Shown in pieces: positions 35,316 through 42,055 of a stretch of DNA of 64,000 nucleotides. The position numbers and the translations under genes are program-made. Under the pieces are notes generated by a model, which saw only the letters and a program-made list of their open reading frames with translations, did not search any database and was not told the DNA's origin. The stretch is from Lacinutrix sp. 5H-3-7-4. Lineage in GTDB: Bacteria; Bacteroidota; Bacteroidia; Flavobacteriales; Flavobacteriaceae. Each line of letters starts with the position of its first letter. The first letter of the stretch is position 1. The DNA lies in NCBI RefSeq assembly GCF_000211855.2, contig NC_015638.1, positions 1,957,001-2,021,000 on the forward strand. The letters are read 5' to 3'.

Positions 35316-35825
35316 TTGGAAACTAAAATTACATTAAAAGAATTATCTCGTATATCAGGTTTTTCTGTATCTACAGTTTCCAAAGCAATAAATAATAAGC
35401 TAGATATTAGCGAGAAAACTAAGCAGTTAATACATAGTATTGCAAAAGAGCATAATTATATTCCAAATACCTATGCTATAGGTTTAAGAAAAAAAAGAAC
35501 TCAAGCAGTAGCAGTCATAGTGCCACAGGTTAATACAAATTTTTATAGCTGGTTTTTATTTAATTTAGAAAAACTAGCTTATAATAATGGTTATAAAATA
35601 GTGTTGTATCAATCTTTTGAATCTCCCGAAAAAGAAAAGGAGTGCATTAAAATTAGTAGTGATGGTAGTGTAGATGGTGTAATATTATTATCTAAAAACA
35701 AGCCTAAAATCTCAAATAATAATTACCCATTGGAGTTTATTCAAATAACAGAGCATCAATCTAAAGAGCAACTTGAAAAATACTGTATACATAGTTTTAA
35801 TACATTATTAAAAAACATAGCATAA
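35316..35825 (+). CDS. LacI-family regulator, short form lacking most of the ligand domain
   Basis: 169 residues from a TTG start, chosen because TLKELSRISGFSVSTVSKAINN, the LacI helix-turn-helix, begins a few residues later. The hinge region (IPNTYAIGLRKKRTQAVAVIVPQ) and the first part of a periplasmic-binding-like domain follow, ending near residue 165. Full-length LacI proteins are about 330-340 residues. The stop is followed after 24 bases by another gene, and no continuation was found in that gap, so the C-terminal half is missing. It may still bind DNA but lacks most of the usual effector site. Confidence 0.82.
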   Translation: METKITLKELSRISGFSVSTVSKAINNKLDISEKTKQLIHSIAKEHNYIPNTYAIGLRKKRTQAVAVIVPQVNTNFYSWFLFNLEKLAYNNGYKIVLYQSFESPEKEKECIKISSDGSVDGVILLSKNKPKISNNNYPLEFIQITEHQSKEQLEKYCIHSFNTLLKNIA

Positions 35826-35849
35826 ATTTTAAAAAGTAAAGATTTTAAT

Positions 35850-36704
35850 ATGCTTAAAAAAGCAATACTATATATGGTTCTAAGTGCTATAGCATTTACA
35901 TTTTTAAATGTATTTGTAAAATCTTTAGGCGATTTTAGTGTATATCAAATAGTTTTTTTTAGATCATTAGGCTCCTTGTTTTTTACGATTCCATTTATCA
36001 TAAAAAATAAAATTCCCATATTAGGAAATCAAAAAAAAATCCTAATATTTCGTAGCGTTTTTGGTTTAATATCAATGACGCTTTTCTTTTTATCCTTAAA
36101 ACACATAGCAACAGGAACGGCAGTATCAATACGTTACATAGCACCGGTTTTTGCAGCAATATTTGCAGTCTTTTTTTTAAAAGAAAAAATAAAAATAATG
36201 CAATGGTTTTTATTTGTTTTAGCCTTTATAGGTGTTATAATTTTAAAAGGAATAGGTAATAACTTGCAAACGCAAGGTATATTATATGCTTTAATTTCAG
36301 CAATATTCGCAGGTTTAGTTTACATAAGTATTAGAAAAATAGGAGATAAAGACCATCCAGTAATAGTAGTAAATTATTTTATGGTAATATCTGTAATAGT
36401 TGGAGGTTTATTGTCAATTAGCAACTGGAAAACACCAATAGGCTCACAATGGTTAACGTTGTTAAGTTTAGGCTTTTTTGGCTATTTTGCACAATTGTAC
36501 ATGACAAAAGCGATGCAGTTAGGCGAAACAAACCAAATAGCGCCATTAAAATATTTAGAAGTAATATTCACCATGCTAATAGGAGTAATATGGTTAAGCG
36601 AAAAATATACATTTTGGAGTATTGTAGGTATAAGCTTAATATTATTAGCATTAGTTTTTAACTTAATTATAAAAAATAAAAAACGTCCTAAAACTAATAC
36701 TTAG
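35850..36704 (+). CDS. EamA/DMT-superfamily transporter
   Basis: 284 residues with about ten membrane helices in two EamA halves. RYIAPVFAAIFAVFFLKEKI and APLKYLEVIFTMLIGVIWLSEKYTFWS are the matching C-terminal segments of the repeats. It is read with the alginate pathway genes and closed by a long T-run. Substrate unknown; location suggests export or uptake of a uronate or pathway intermediate, but EamA proteins are diverse. Confidence 0.88.
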   Translation: MLKKAILYMVLSAIAFTFLNVFVKSLGDFSVYQIVFFRSLGSLFFTIPFIIKNKIPILGNQKKILIFRSVFGLISMTLFFLSLKHIATGTAVSIRYIAPVFAAIFAVFFLKEKIKIMQWFLFVLAFIGVIILKGIGNNLQTQGILYALISAIFAGLVYISIRKIGDKDHPVIVVNYFMVISVIVGGLLSISNWKTPIGSQWLTLLSLGFFGYFAQLYMTKAMQLGETNQIAPLKYLEVIFTMLIGVIWLSEKYTFWSIVGISLILLALVFNLIIKNKKRPKTNT

Positions 36705-36726
36705 AGCGTTGTTTTTTTTTTTTTTT
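36683..36726 (+). terminator. terminator of the alginate catabolic operon
   Basis: A weak stem pairs ACG.CCTAA with TTAG..CGT across the stop codon of the transporter gene, followed after GTTG by 15 consecutive T residues (36712-36726). The stem is short, but the T-run is very long. Confidence 0.55.
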
Positions 36727-36873
36727 GAGAAGCTTAAGATGTCATTTGGTCAATTTTAGACTGGAAATCAATAATTTCTTTCTAATGTATAATTTCAATT
36801 TTCATTTCGTTTTCTGTAATAATATTCCAATTCAGATTTGAGTTAAATTGTCAAATATCGTTCTCAATCAGTA
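36727..36873. other. degenerate DNA at the left edge of the accessory region
   Basis: No intact gene. On the minus strand a short frame ending ENEMKIEIIH and a TAG is interrupted upstream by an in-frame TGA, so this could be the eroded 3' end of a cassette gene. It lies between the alginate operon terminator and an IS remnant. Confidence 0.35.
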
Positions 36874-37075
36874 TTTACAATTATACTTTTTAATCCACTC
36901 ATTGACTGTTGTTGGTGCAATAGAGTAGAGTTTACAAAGTTCGCTTTTTGTGTGTTTTCCGGTTGTAAGTTCGGCTAAAATTTTTAATTTAAAAGGTTCT
37001 GAATACCGTCTAATTACTTTGTCGTTTTTGTACATAATTGTGTTAAATTATGTAGCCTTTATTCAGGACGGGTCA
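36874..37075 (-). pseudogene. remnant of an IS3-family element (5' end of orfA and terminal repeat)
   Basis: Closely related, but not identical, to 38953-39159 of the full element: it keeps the terminal repeat ending GGACGGGTCA, the orfA start at 37035 (MYKNDKVIRRYSEPFKLKIL) and about 54 codons, then stops abruptly. The scattered mismatches show it is a separate older copy and not a recent duplication. Its end abuts the sequence AAATG-ACTC-ACAAC of the neighbouring hairpin. Confidence 0.85.
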
Positions 37076-37084
37076 AAATGACTC

Positions 37085-37211
37085 ACAACGTGTTTGTATA
37101 TGGTTTGTTGCGTGATCAAGTCACTAAGTTAGTAAATAAAAATCGAATAGAAAGTCTGTAAGGACTTTCGTAAGCAGGCTAGAACCTAGCAATAAAATAT
37201 ATGCATTGTTG
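37085..37211 (-). repeat. attC-like hairpin repeat, copy R2
   Basis: Left end ACAACGTGTTTGTATATGG, right end ATATGCATTGTTG, central stem GAAAGTC-TGTAA-GGACTTTC. Preceded by AAATG-ACTC, the head motif of a lost cassette. It lies just beyond the stop of the toxin gene. Confidence 0.8.
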
Positions 37212-37224
37212 GCTTTTAGTGCTT

Positions 37225-37518
37225 TTATTTTATCGGTTTTTGTTTCGTTCCTCTAAAGTTAATGATTTCAATTAATTCCTTTTTTGGTTGAATTCTGTAG
37301 ATTATATAATTGTTTTTGTCAACCAATCCTTTGTGAACATTATTATACTTTCCAGTTTGAGGACAAATTTTAGGATATTTGCTTATTCGAGTTAAAAGGT
37401 CATTAATATTCTGTTCTAAATTCAGAATTTCCATTATAGTCCATTCTTTCTCTAAATAATCCAAAACCTTATCTAATCCATTTTCAGCTTGTGGTGTCCA
37501 AACGATTTTTAATGCCAT
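37225..37518 (-). CDS. RelE/ParE-family toxin
   Basis: 97 residues. KIVWTPQAENGLDKVLDYLEKEWT is the ParE/RelE N-terminal helix pair; RISKYPKICPQTGKYNNVHKGLVDKNNYIIYRIQPKKELIEIINFRGTKQ is the core sheet with the conserved basic residues and a C-terminal I-x-x-F-R. Type II toxin, either a ribosome-dependent mRNA interferase or a gyrase poison; the sequence does not settle which. It overlaps the antitoxin gene by 10 bases. Confidence 0.88.
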   Translation of the reverse strand: MALKIVWTPQAENGLDKVLDYLEKEWTIMEILNLEQNINDLLTRISKYPKICPQTGKYNNVHKGLVDKNNYIIYRIQPKKELIEIINFRGTKQKPIK

Positions 37519-37736
37519 TTATCAAATCGTTTCATTACTGTTTCATTAGCTTTATATTCCCCTTTATCAGCTTGCGATAAACCAATCTTGATTTCTTCTT
37601 GTTCTTTTTTAGACATTTCATTCCACCAATCCACTTGCTCTTCCTCAAAAACAGATTTGAGTTTTTTTAAAATGCTTTCTTTCTGTGTTTGAAGTAAAAG
37701 ATGCATTAATTCTAATTTTGTGGTCTCTATATTCAT
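37509..37736 (-). CDS. antitoxin of the RelE/ParE pair
   Basis: 75 residues, helical and acidic, partner of the overlapping toxin. KLELMHLLLQTQKESILKKLKSVFEEE suggests an N-terminal helical dimer region; GLSQADKGEYKANETVMKRFDKWH at the C-terminus has the form of antitoxin tails that wrap the toxin. No clear DNA-binding domain was identified. Its own promoter element lies 21 bases upstream. Confidence 0.82.
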   Translation of the reverse strand: MNIETTKLELMHLLLQTQKESILKKLKSVFEEEQVDWWNEMSKKEQEEIKIGLSQADKGEYKANETVMKRFDKWH

Positions 37737-37756
37737 AATCCTAACTTTTGTTATAA

Positions 37757-37764
37757 CAAAGATA
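37757..37764 (-). promoter_or_regulatory. -7 promoter element of the toxin-antitoxin pair
   Basis: TATCTTTG on the minus strand, 21 bases before the antitoxin start. A TTG upstream is only 12 bases away, closer than consensus. An internal promoter is common for toxin-antitoxin cassettes. Confidence 0.55.
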
Positions 37765-37896
37765 GTTTTTTATCTACAAACTTTATTCCGAATTAATTTG
37801 ATAATAATATTTTTAAGTTTGGACTTAAAGTTTGATGATTTTCGATGTCCTCCAGCATGTCTAGTCCTGAAATATGGCTACAGTTTAAAATTGAAT

Positions 37897-38772
37897 TTAC
37901 GCTGATAATTTATATACCATATTAGGTGTTTTATAGTCTAAAGATAAATGTAATCTTATTTCGTTGTATAAATTAATTGCATTTTTTGCAGCTCTTTTAG
38001 CGTGAGCCACGTTATCAAAGGTTTGGTCGAGATAGAATTCATCTTTAAGTATGCCGTTTACGCGTTCAGCCATGGCATTTTCGTAACAATGATTTTCTTC
38101 AGTCATACAAATATCTATCTTTTTACTTTTAAGTATTTGGGTGTATTGATTGCTACAATACTGTATTCCTCTATCGGAATGATGAATAAGTTGTTTAATG
38201 TTTTTAGCTTGATAAATAGCTTTATTTAACGCTCTTACACATCCTTTTAGTTCCAAGCTATCACTAAGATCATAGCCAACAATTTTGCGAGAGTGCATAT
38301 CTGTTATTAAAGCGAGATAACAAAAACCTTTAATAGTTCTTATGTATGTTATATCACTTACCCACACTTGATTTGGCCTTGTAATTTCCATATCTTTTAT
38401 CAGGTTATTATATTTGTAAAAGCGATGATAAGAATTCGTTGTTTTGGCACTAGTTTTCTTTCTAAGAGTCAGCATTTGGTGTTTTCTAAGCACGTTAAAC
38501 AAAGCATCTCTACCAACTTTTAAGTTAGCTTTGATAAAATCGTCTTTTAGTGATTTTTCGAGTTTACGCACGCCTTCTCTAGGAAGGGATTTACGTCTTT
38601 TACTTACAATTTCTATAATTTGTTGTTCTATTTTTAAACGTTTATCAGCTCTAGATTTGTATTTATAATACGCATCACGTTTAAGTCCAAAACAACTAGC
38701 TATAGTTGATAAAGAAGCAAATCCCTTAGCTCTATTTCTAGTTTTAATAAAGGCTAGATATTGAGTTTTTTT
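37897..38772 (-). CDS. IS3-family transposase OrfB (DDE catalytic part)
   Basis: About 290 residues, continuing the frame that OrfA enters by a -1 shift on a run of nine A residues (38766-38774). No ATG lies near its 5' end; the first start-like codon is a GTG at 38569-38571, too far downstream. Contains the HTH_21 linker (IVSKRRKSLPREG), then the rve integrase core with the catalytic residues in WVSDITYIRT, HSDRGIQYCS and ENAMAERVNGILKDE. The C-terminus LHLSLDYKTPNMVY is standard for IS3. Expected product is an OrfAB fusion. Confidence 0.92.
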   Translation of the reverse strand, partial: KKTQYLAFIKTRNRAKGFASLSTIASCFGLKRDAYYKYKSRADKRLKIEQQIIEIVSKRRKSLPREGVRKLEKSLKDDFIKANLKVGRDALFNVLRKHQMLTLRKKTSAKTTNSYHRFYKYNNLIKDMEITRPNQVWVSDITYIRTIKGFCYLALITDMHSRKIVGYDLSDSLELKGCVRALNKAIYQAKNIKQLIHHSDRGIQYCSNQYTQILKSKKIDICMTEENHCYENAMAERVNGILKDEFYLDQTFDNVAHAKRAAKNAINLYNEIRLHLSLDYKTPNMVYKLSA

Positions 38773-39119
38773 TTAAGTTGCTGAACATTTTTATATCCTA
38801 ATTTTTCAGCAGCTACCTCCAGGTAAGATTCTTCTACCATAGCATCGAGATCCTTTTTAAGCAGTAGCTTTTTAAGTTTTTCATTCTCTTTTTGTAGCGC
38901 TTTAATTCTAGATATTTCGTCTTTAGTTTCCACTTTTACTCTGGTGTTCATTAAGTCTTTACGATTATACTTTTTAATCCACTCGTTAACAGTTGTAGGT
39001 GCAATAGAGTAGAGTTTACAAAGTTCGCTCTTTGTGTGTTTACCTTTACTAAGTTCATCCAGAATTTTTAATTTAAAAGGTTCTGAATACCGTCTAATTA
39101 CTTTGTCATTTTTGTACAT
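38754..39119 (-). CDS. IS3-family transposase OrfA
   Basis: 121 residues. Helix-turn-helix KSELCKLYSIAPTTVNEWIKKYN (about 33-55) binds the terminal repeats; a coiled coil with a leucine heptad (IKALQKENEKLKKLLLKK) follows for multimerisation. It ends at TAG 38754 shortly after the nine-A slippery run where ribosomes shift into OrfB. Confidence 0.93.
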   Translation of the reverse strand: MYKNDKVIRRYSEPFKLKILDELSKGKHTKSELCKLYSIAPTTVNEWIKKYNRKDLMNTRVKVETKDEISRIKALQKENEKLKKLLLKKDLDAMVEESYLEVAAEKLGYKNVQQLKKKLNI

Positions 39120-39159
39120 AATTGTGTTAAATTATGTAGCCTTTATTCAGGACGGGTCA

Positions 39160-39298
39160 GCATTAACAATAACGGTTTTGTGTATGGTTAGTTGCGTGGT
39201 TAAGCAACTAATTTAGCAAATAAATCACAAATAGAATATTCCGCAGGAATGTTCGTAAGTCGGCAGTGAACCAAGCAATTAATTATACACGGTGTTGT
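39160..39298 (-). repeat. attC-like hairpin repeat, copy R3
   Basis: Outer arms TTTTGTGTATGG and ATTATACACGGTGTTGT; next stem TTAGTTGC with GCAATTAA; central stem GAATATTCC-GCA-GGAATGTTC. The central stem differs in sequence from the other copies but keeps pairing. Its left end is joined to the IS target site GCA. The last codons of the adjoining gene (39283) run into it. Confidence 0.82.
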
Positions 39299-39807
39299 AA
39301 AACGTTTTTATTCAGTAACTCTTTTTCAATACTTGTCCGAAATCCAATATAAGTTATTTCGGCAATATTTATTTTCTTATTTTCAATCCATTCCGCATCT
39401 TCATTCATTAATTTTAATTCCGCTTCATTTTCTGTTAGATTTTTAATTTGTCCGACAAAATATGAATCATCATCAGCTTCTGTAAATACTGCAATCAACT
39501 CTTCGTTTTCCAATTCCGATAAACATTCGAACATATTGTTCATTTTTTCGAGTGGTAGTTTTCCGATAAATTCAGAGTAATTGTTATTCTTTATTTCACT
39601 TAATTCTTCTTCGTCCCATTCTCGATATTTTTCAATTTCGAAATTTCTAATAATTGCAAAACCATCAAATTCTTTTGTCTCGTCATTAAAACAGATAAAT
39701 ATGAAGATATTGTCGTTAGATTTTAGGCAAATTCCTGAATAAACTTCGTCACGATTTGGTGCTAAATCAACGTGAATAGGAATCCCATTTTTGATGGTTT
39801 CTTGCAT
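39283..39807 (-). CDS. unknown cassette protein, acidic, 174 residues
   Basis: Not recognised. A soluble, strongly acidic protein with beta-strand-rich N-terminal half (HVDLAPNRDEVYSGICLKSNDNIFIFICFND) and a second similar segment (YFVGQIKNLTENEAELKLMNEDAEW) that may be an SH3/Tudor-like repeat. The last seven residues are encoded by hairpin R3 because the conserved AATAAAAACG end module is not read in the stop frame here. It is followed by no other gene in its block and begins 2 bases after the lipoprotein gene. Confidence 0.65.
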   Translation of the reverse strand: MQETIKNGIPIHVDLAPNRDEVYSGICLKSNDNIFIFICFNDETKEFDGFAIIRNFEIEKYREWDEEELSEIKNNNYSEFIGKLPLEKMNNMFECLSELENEELIAVFTEADDDSYFVGQIKNLTENEAELKLMNEDAEWIENKKINIAEITYIGFRTSIEKELLNKNVLQHRV

Positions 39808-39809
39808 TT

Positions 39810-40292
39810 TTATTTAAGTTTACTCAATTCAGTTATTCTCTCTAATGCACTTATAAAGTTTTCTTGTTTTTCCGTATCACACCAATCAAATAAATAAATA
39901 TTATAAGAATTTGTCATTTTAAAAGTCATATTTCTTTTGTCAGAATATTGAATAACAGAATCTTTTTCAGTTGCTTTAATGTTTATTTGTTTCATTGTAT
40001 CTGTCAATGAATGAATAAAATTTATATCCACATAAATATCTTGTAATGGAATTTCCCACTTCTGAAAGAATTCTGTTTTAGATTTACCAATAAAGAAAGT
40101 TAAAGTAGAATCGGTTGGATTGTATTTCGCTTTAGTGTGAACTTCTAATTGATTTGCGTCAGTACACTCAAACATATAGTTTTCTATAATTCCACCTAAA
40201 TAAGTCATATCAGTACTTTTTTCAATCTTGTCTTTTTCGGAAGAGCAAGAAAGAATTAAGAAGAATGTTAGTATGCTGATTGTCTTTTTCAA
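39810..40292 (-). CDS. unknown lipoprotein of the cassette array
   Basis: 160 residues from a TTG start at 40292; no ATG lies between this codon and the end of the signal peptide. KKTISILTFFLILSCSSEKD is a lipoprotein signal (lipobox Cys 16). The rest is beta-rich and unrecognised. The TTG is part of the conserved CATTTG head motif of the cassette, so the head supplies the start codon here. Co-transcribed with the following gene (2-base gap). Confidence 0.65.
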   Translation of the reverse strand: MKKTISILTFFLILSCSSEKDKIEKSTDMTYLGGIIENYMFECTDANQLEVHTKAKYNPTDSTLTFFIGKSKTEFFQKWEIPLQDIYVDINFIHSLTDTMKQINIKATEKDSVIQYSDKRNMTFKMTNSYNIYLFDWCDTEKQENFISALERITELSKLK

Positions 40293-40299
40293 ATGTTTT

Positions 40300-40428
40300 A
40301 CAACGGTCTCGTATAACCGTCAGTTACGGATTTAAAGTTAATAATTTTCGGTTAAGCACTGACGTTAGCAATTCCGAGTGGATTCGGACGTAGTCGAATC
40401 CGCCGTAATTGCGGTTATACATTGTTGT
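40300..40428 (-). repeat. attC-like hairpin repeat, copy R4 (divergent subfamily)
   Basis: Outer arms ACAACGGTCTCGTATAACCG and CGGTTATACATTGTTGT; central stem GGATTCG-GACGTAGT-CGAATCC flanked by GCAATT and AATTGC. Internal sequence is unlike R1, R2, R3 and R5, but the outer arms and overall fold are shared. Left tag TTTT belongs to the block at left, right tag GCAA to the block at right. Confidence 0.85.
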
Positions 40429-40438
40429 GCAACGTTTT

Positions 40439-40900
40439 TTATTCAAATCGATAAATTTTACTTTTCTCCAAAATTATTAATTCCGCTTTCTGTCCGATTG
40501 AGTTAATATTCTCAATAATTTCGTCCGCAATCTTTTTTGCTTTTTCATATTTAACTTCTTTATTAAAAGTGAATTGAATTCCAGGCATTTCCCACGAAAA
40601 ACTAAACTCATCTTCTCCAACAACATAAAAAGGCCAGTCGTCTTTAAATATTTTTTTCCAATCAAATGAATTCGGTGTCATTATTCTGTCATATTCCTCG
40701 TTTGGAATTTCATCAACTCCGGATATCAGAAACTCAAAATTTTCACCAGTCCAATTCGTTCGGTCAATATTTTCAGTTTTTATTTCCGCTTTGGGTTCAG
40801 TTTCCGCAGTTGTTCTTTCCGTAATTTTTTCAGTCGGTTTTTCTTTTGGAATATTATCCAGCTCGTTCAGTTTTTTCTTTAAAAATCGGAATAGTTTCAT
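40439..40900 (-). CDS. unknown cassette protein, 153 residues
   Basis: Not recognised. Basic N-terminus (MKLFRFLKKKLNEL), a Glu/Lys/Thr-rich linker (about 18-48), then a compact mixed domain with WTGENFEFLISGVDEIP and WEMPGIQFTFNKEVKYEKAKKIADEIIENI. No signal peptide. The stop TAA is part of the conserved AATAAAAAACG module. Single gene of its block, with head GTTGT-GCAA-CATTTGACC 10 bases before the ATG. Confidence 0.65.
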   Translation of the reverse strand: MKLFRFLKKKLNELDNIPKEKPTEKITERTTAETEPKAEIKTENIDRTNWTGENFEFLISGVDEIPNEEYDRIMTPNSFDWKKIFKDDWPFYVVGEDEFSFSWEMPGIQFTFNKEVKYEKAKKIADEIIENINSIGQKAELIILEKSKIYRFE

Positions 40901-40918
40901 TTTTTGGTCAAATGTTGC

Positions 40919-41046
40919 ACAACGGTCTTGTATAAGATTAGTTGCGTGGTTTAAGCACCTAATTTAGCAAATACAAACCGAATAGAAAATCCGCGAGGAT
41001 TTTCGTAAGTAAGCTTGCACTAGCAATTAATTTTATACGTTGTTGT
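40919..41046 (-). repeat. attC-like hairpin repeat, copy R5
   Basis: Outer arms ACAACGGTCTTGTATAA and TTATACGTTGTTGT; second stem TTAGTTGC with GCAATTAA; central stem GAAAATCC-GCGA-GGATTTTC. A 53-bp core (40959-41011) is identical to R1 at 3935-3987. Left tag TTGC, right tag AGCA. Confidence 0.88.
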
Positions 41047-41055
41047 AGCACGTTT

Positions 41056-42036
41056 TTATTTTTCGTTCAGTTGATATTTATACTCAAATATTTCTTTTTC
41101 AGTTCCGTCAATTTTAATTACTTTTTCTAAAAATCCGACGTTATTGTATATAAACTGATAAGATTTGTTTTTACCAGTTAATATATAATCCTGTGATTTG
41201 TTTATTAGAATCGTATCATTCCTGTATTCGTAATTTTCTTTTTTCCAAAGTCCGTTTTTTATTGAATAAAAGTCAGATGAGATTAATCGGTTTGCAGAAT
41301 TGTATTTGTTTTCAGACACCTTAAAATCGCCAGAATAGTTAATGATTGTATTTCCGTTTTTGTCAATCACATCATTGTCTAATATTTTATTTGTCTCGAT
41401 AATTTTTTCTCTGTTTTCAGGGTAGAATATTTTGTCCTCGTATTTTTCTCCGTCTTTTGAATAATAGATAAATTCTCGGTTTAATCTGCCGTTGGAAAAT
41501 TCCTGTTTTTGTTTTAATTCTCCATTTGCATTAAATATTTCTATTTTTTTAGAAACAATTTCTTTGTCGGTTCCGTAATCGATGGAAATCTTTTGGTTTT
41601 TGTCCTTTATAAAAATGTCTTTGTTTTTAAGTATTCTTCCGGGATTTTCATAAGTCAGCTTTGTGTCTTTCAAATATTCATATTCATAACCATATTTAAA
41701 ATTTCCATTTGGCGAATAATGTGATGTTTTGATAACTCTCCCTTTTCCATCGTATTGATATTCACTTTTGTTGATTATTGTGTTATCATTCTCAATTATG
41801 GTGATAACGTTTCCGTTTTTGTCAAAGTTGATGTCGGATGAAATTTGTCCATCTCTAAAGCAAAGAAGTTGTTTTAGGTTGTTCTTTAATGCAAACTCTG
41901 TAAATGCGTCATTACTATTCCTTGTGTTTTGAGGAACGTTTAAAGTCGCTACAAATAATTTTCTTGGTTCGTGTTGAATCGTTTGTCCAAAGGAAAAATT
42001 AAATGCAAAAAAAATGATGATTAATAGTCTGTTCAT
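41056..42036 (-). CDS. secreted YD/RHS-like repeat protein of the cassette array
   Basis: 326 residues from ATG 42036; an earlier in-frame start (42075) would lie inside the cassette boundary. Signal peptide MNRLLIIIFFAFNFSFGQ. Repeats with Y-x-x-x-G-R/N-x-I-x-x-x-x-x-Y spacing (YDGKGRVIKTSHYSPNGNFKYGYEY, YNSANRLISSDFYSIKNGLWKKENYEY) resemble YD/RHS or MORN-like beta repeats. Function unknown. It is the first gene of the array as read from ssrA, and its stop TAA sits in the conserved AATAAAAACG module. Confidence 0.72.
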   Translation of the reverse strand: MNRLLIIIFFAFNFSFGQTIQHEPRKLFVATLNVPQNTRNSNDAFTEFALKNNLKQLLCFRDGQISSDINFDKNGNVITIIENDNTIINKSEYQYDGKGRVIKTSHYSPNGNFKYGYEYEYLKDTKLTYENPGRILKNKDIFIKDKNQKISIDYGTDKEIVSKKIEIFNANGELKQKQEFSNGRLNREFIYYSKDGEKYEDKIFYPENREKIIETNKILDNDVIDKNGNTIINYSGDFKVSENKYNSANRLISSDFYSIKNGLWKKENYEYRNDTILINKSQDYILTGKNKSYQFIYNNVGFLEKVIKIDGTEKEIFEYKYQLNEK

Positions 42037-42055
42037 TGATTTGGTCAAATGTGCT

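Larger units (their letters stand above)
37858..39159 (-). mobile_element. complete IS3-family insertion sequence, 1302 bp
   Basis: Terminal inverted repeats: left starts TGTCTAGTCCTGAAATATGG, right (complement) starts TGACCCGTCCTGAATAAAGG; both continue CTACA. A GCA triplet flanks each end (37855-37857 and 39160-39162), a 3-bp target duplication as expected for IS3. It encodes OrfA and frameshift-dependent OrfB with an intact DDE triad, so it may be active. It is inserted between the toxin-antitoxin block and hairpin R3. Confidence 0.92.

Noticed and set aside
36705-36726. GCGTTGT followed by a T-run as the left end of the cassette array
   Set aside because: No matching tag (GAGT, the partner of ACTC at 37081) follows it; the T-run is better explained as the operon terminator.
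36874-39159. Composite transposon carrying the toxin-antitoxin pair between two IS copies
   Set aside because: The left copy is a truncated, diverged remnant and the full IS has its own 3-bp target duplication, so it inserted alone.
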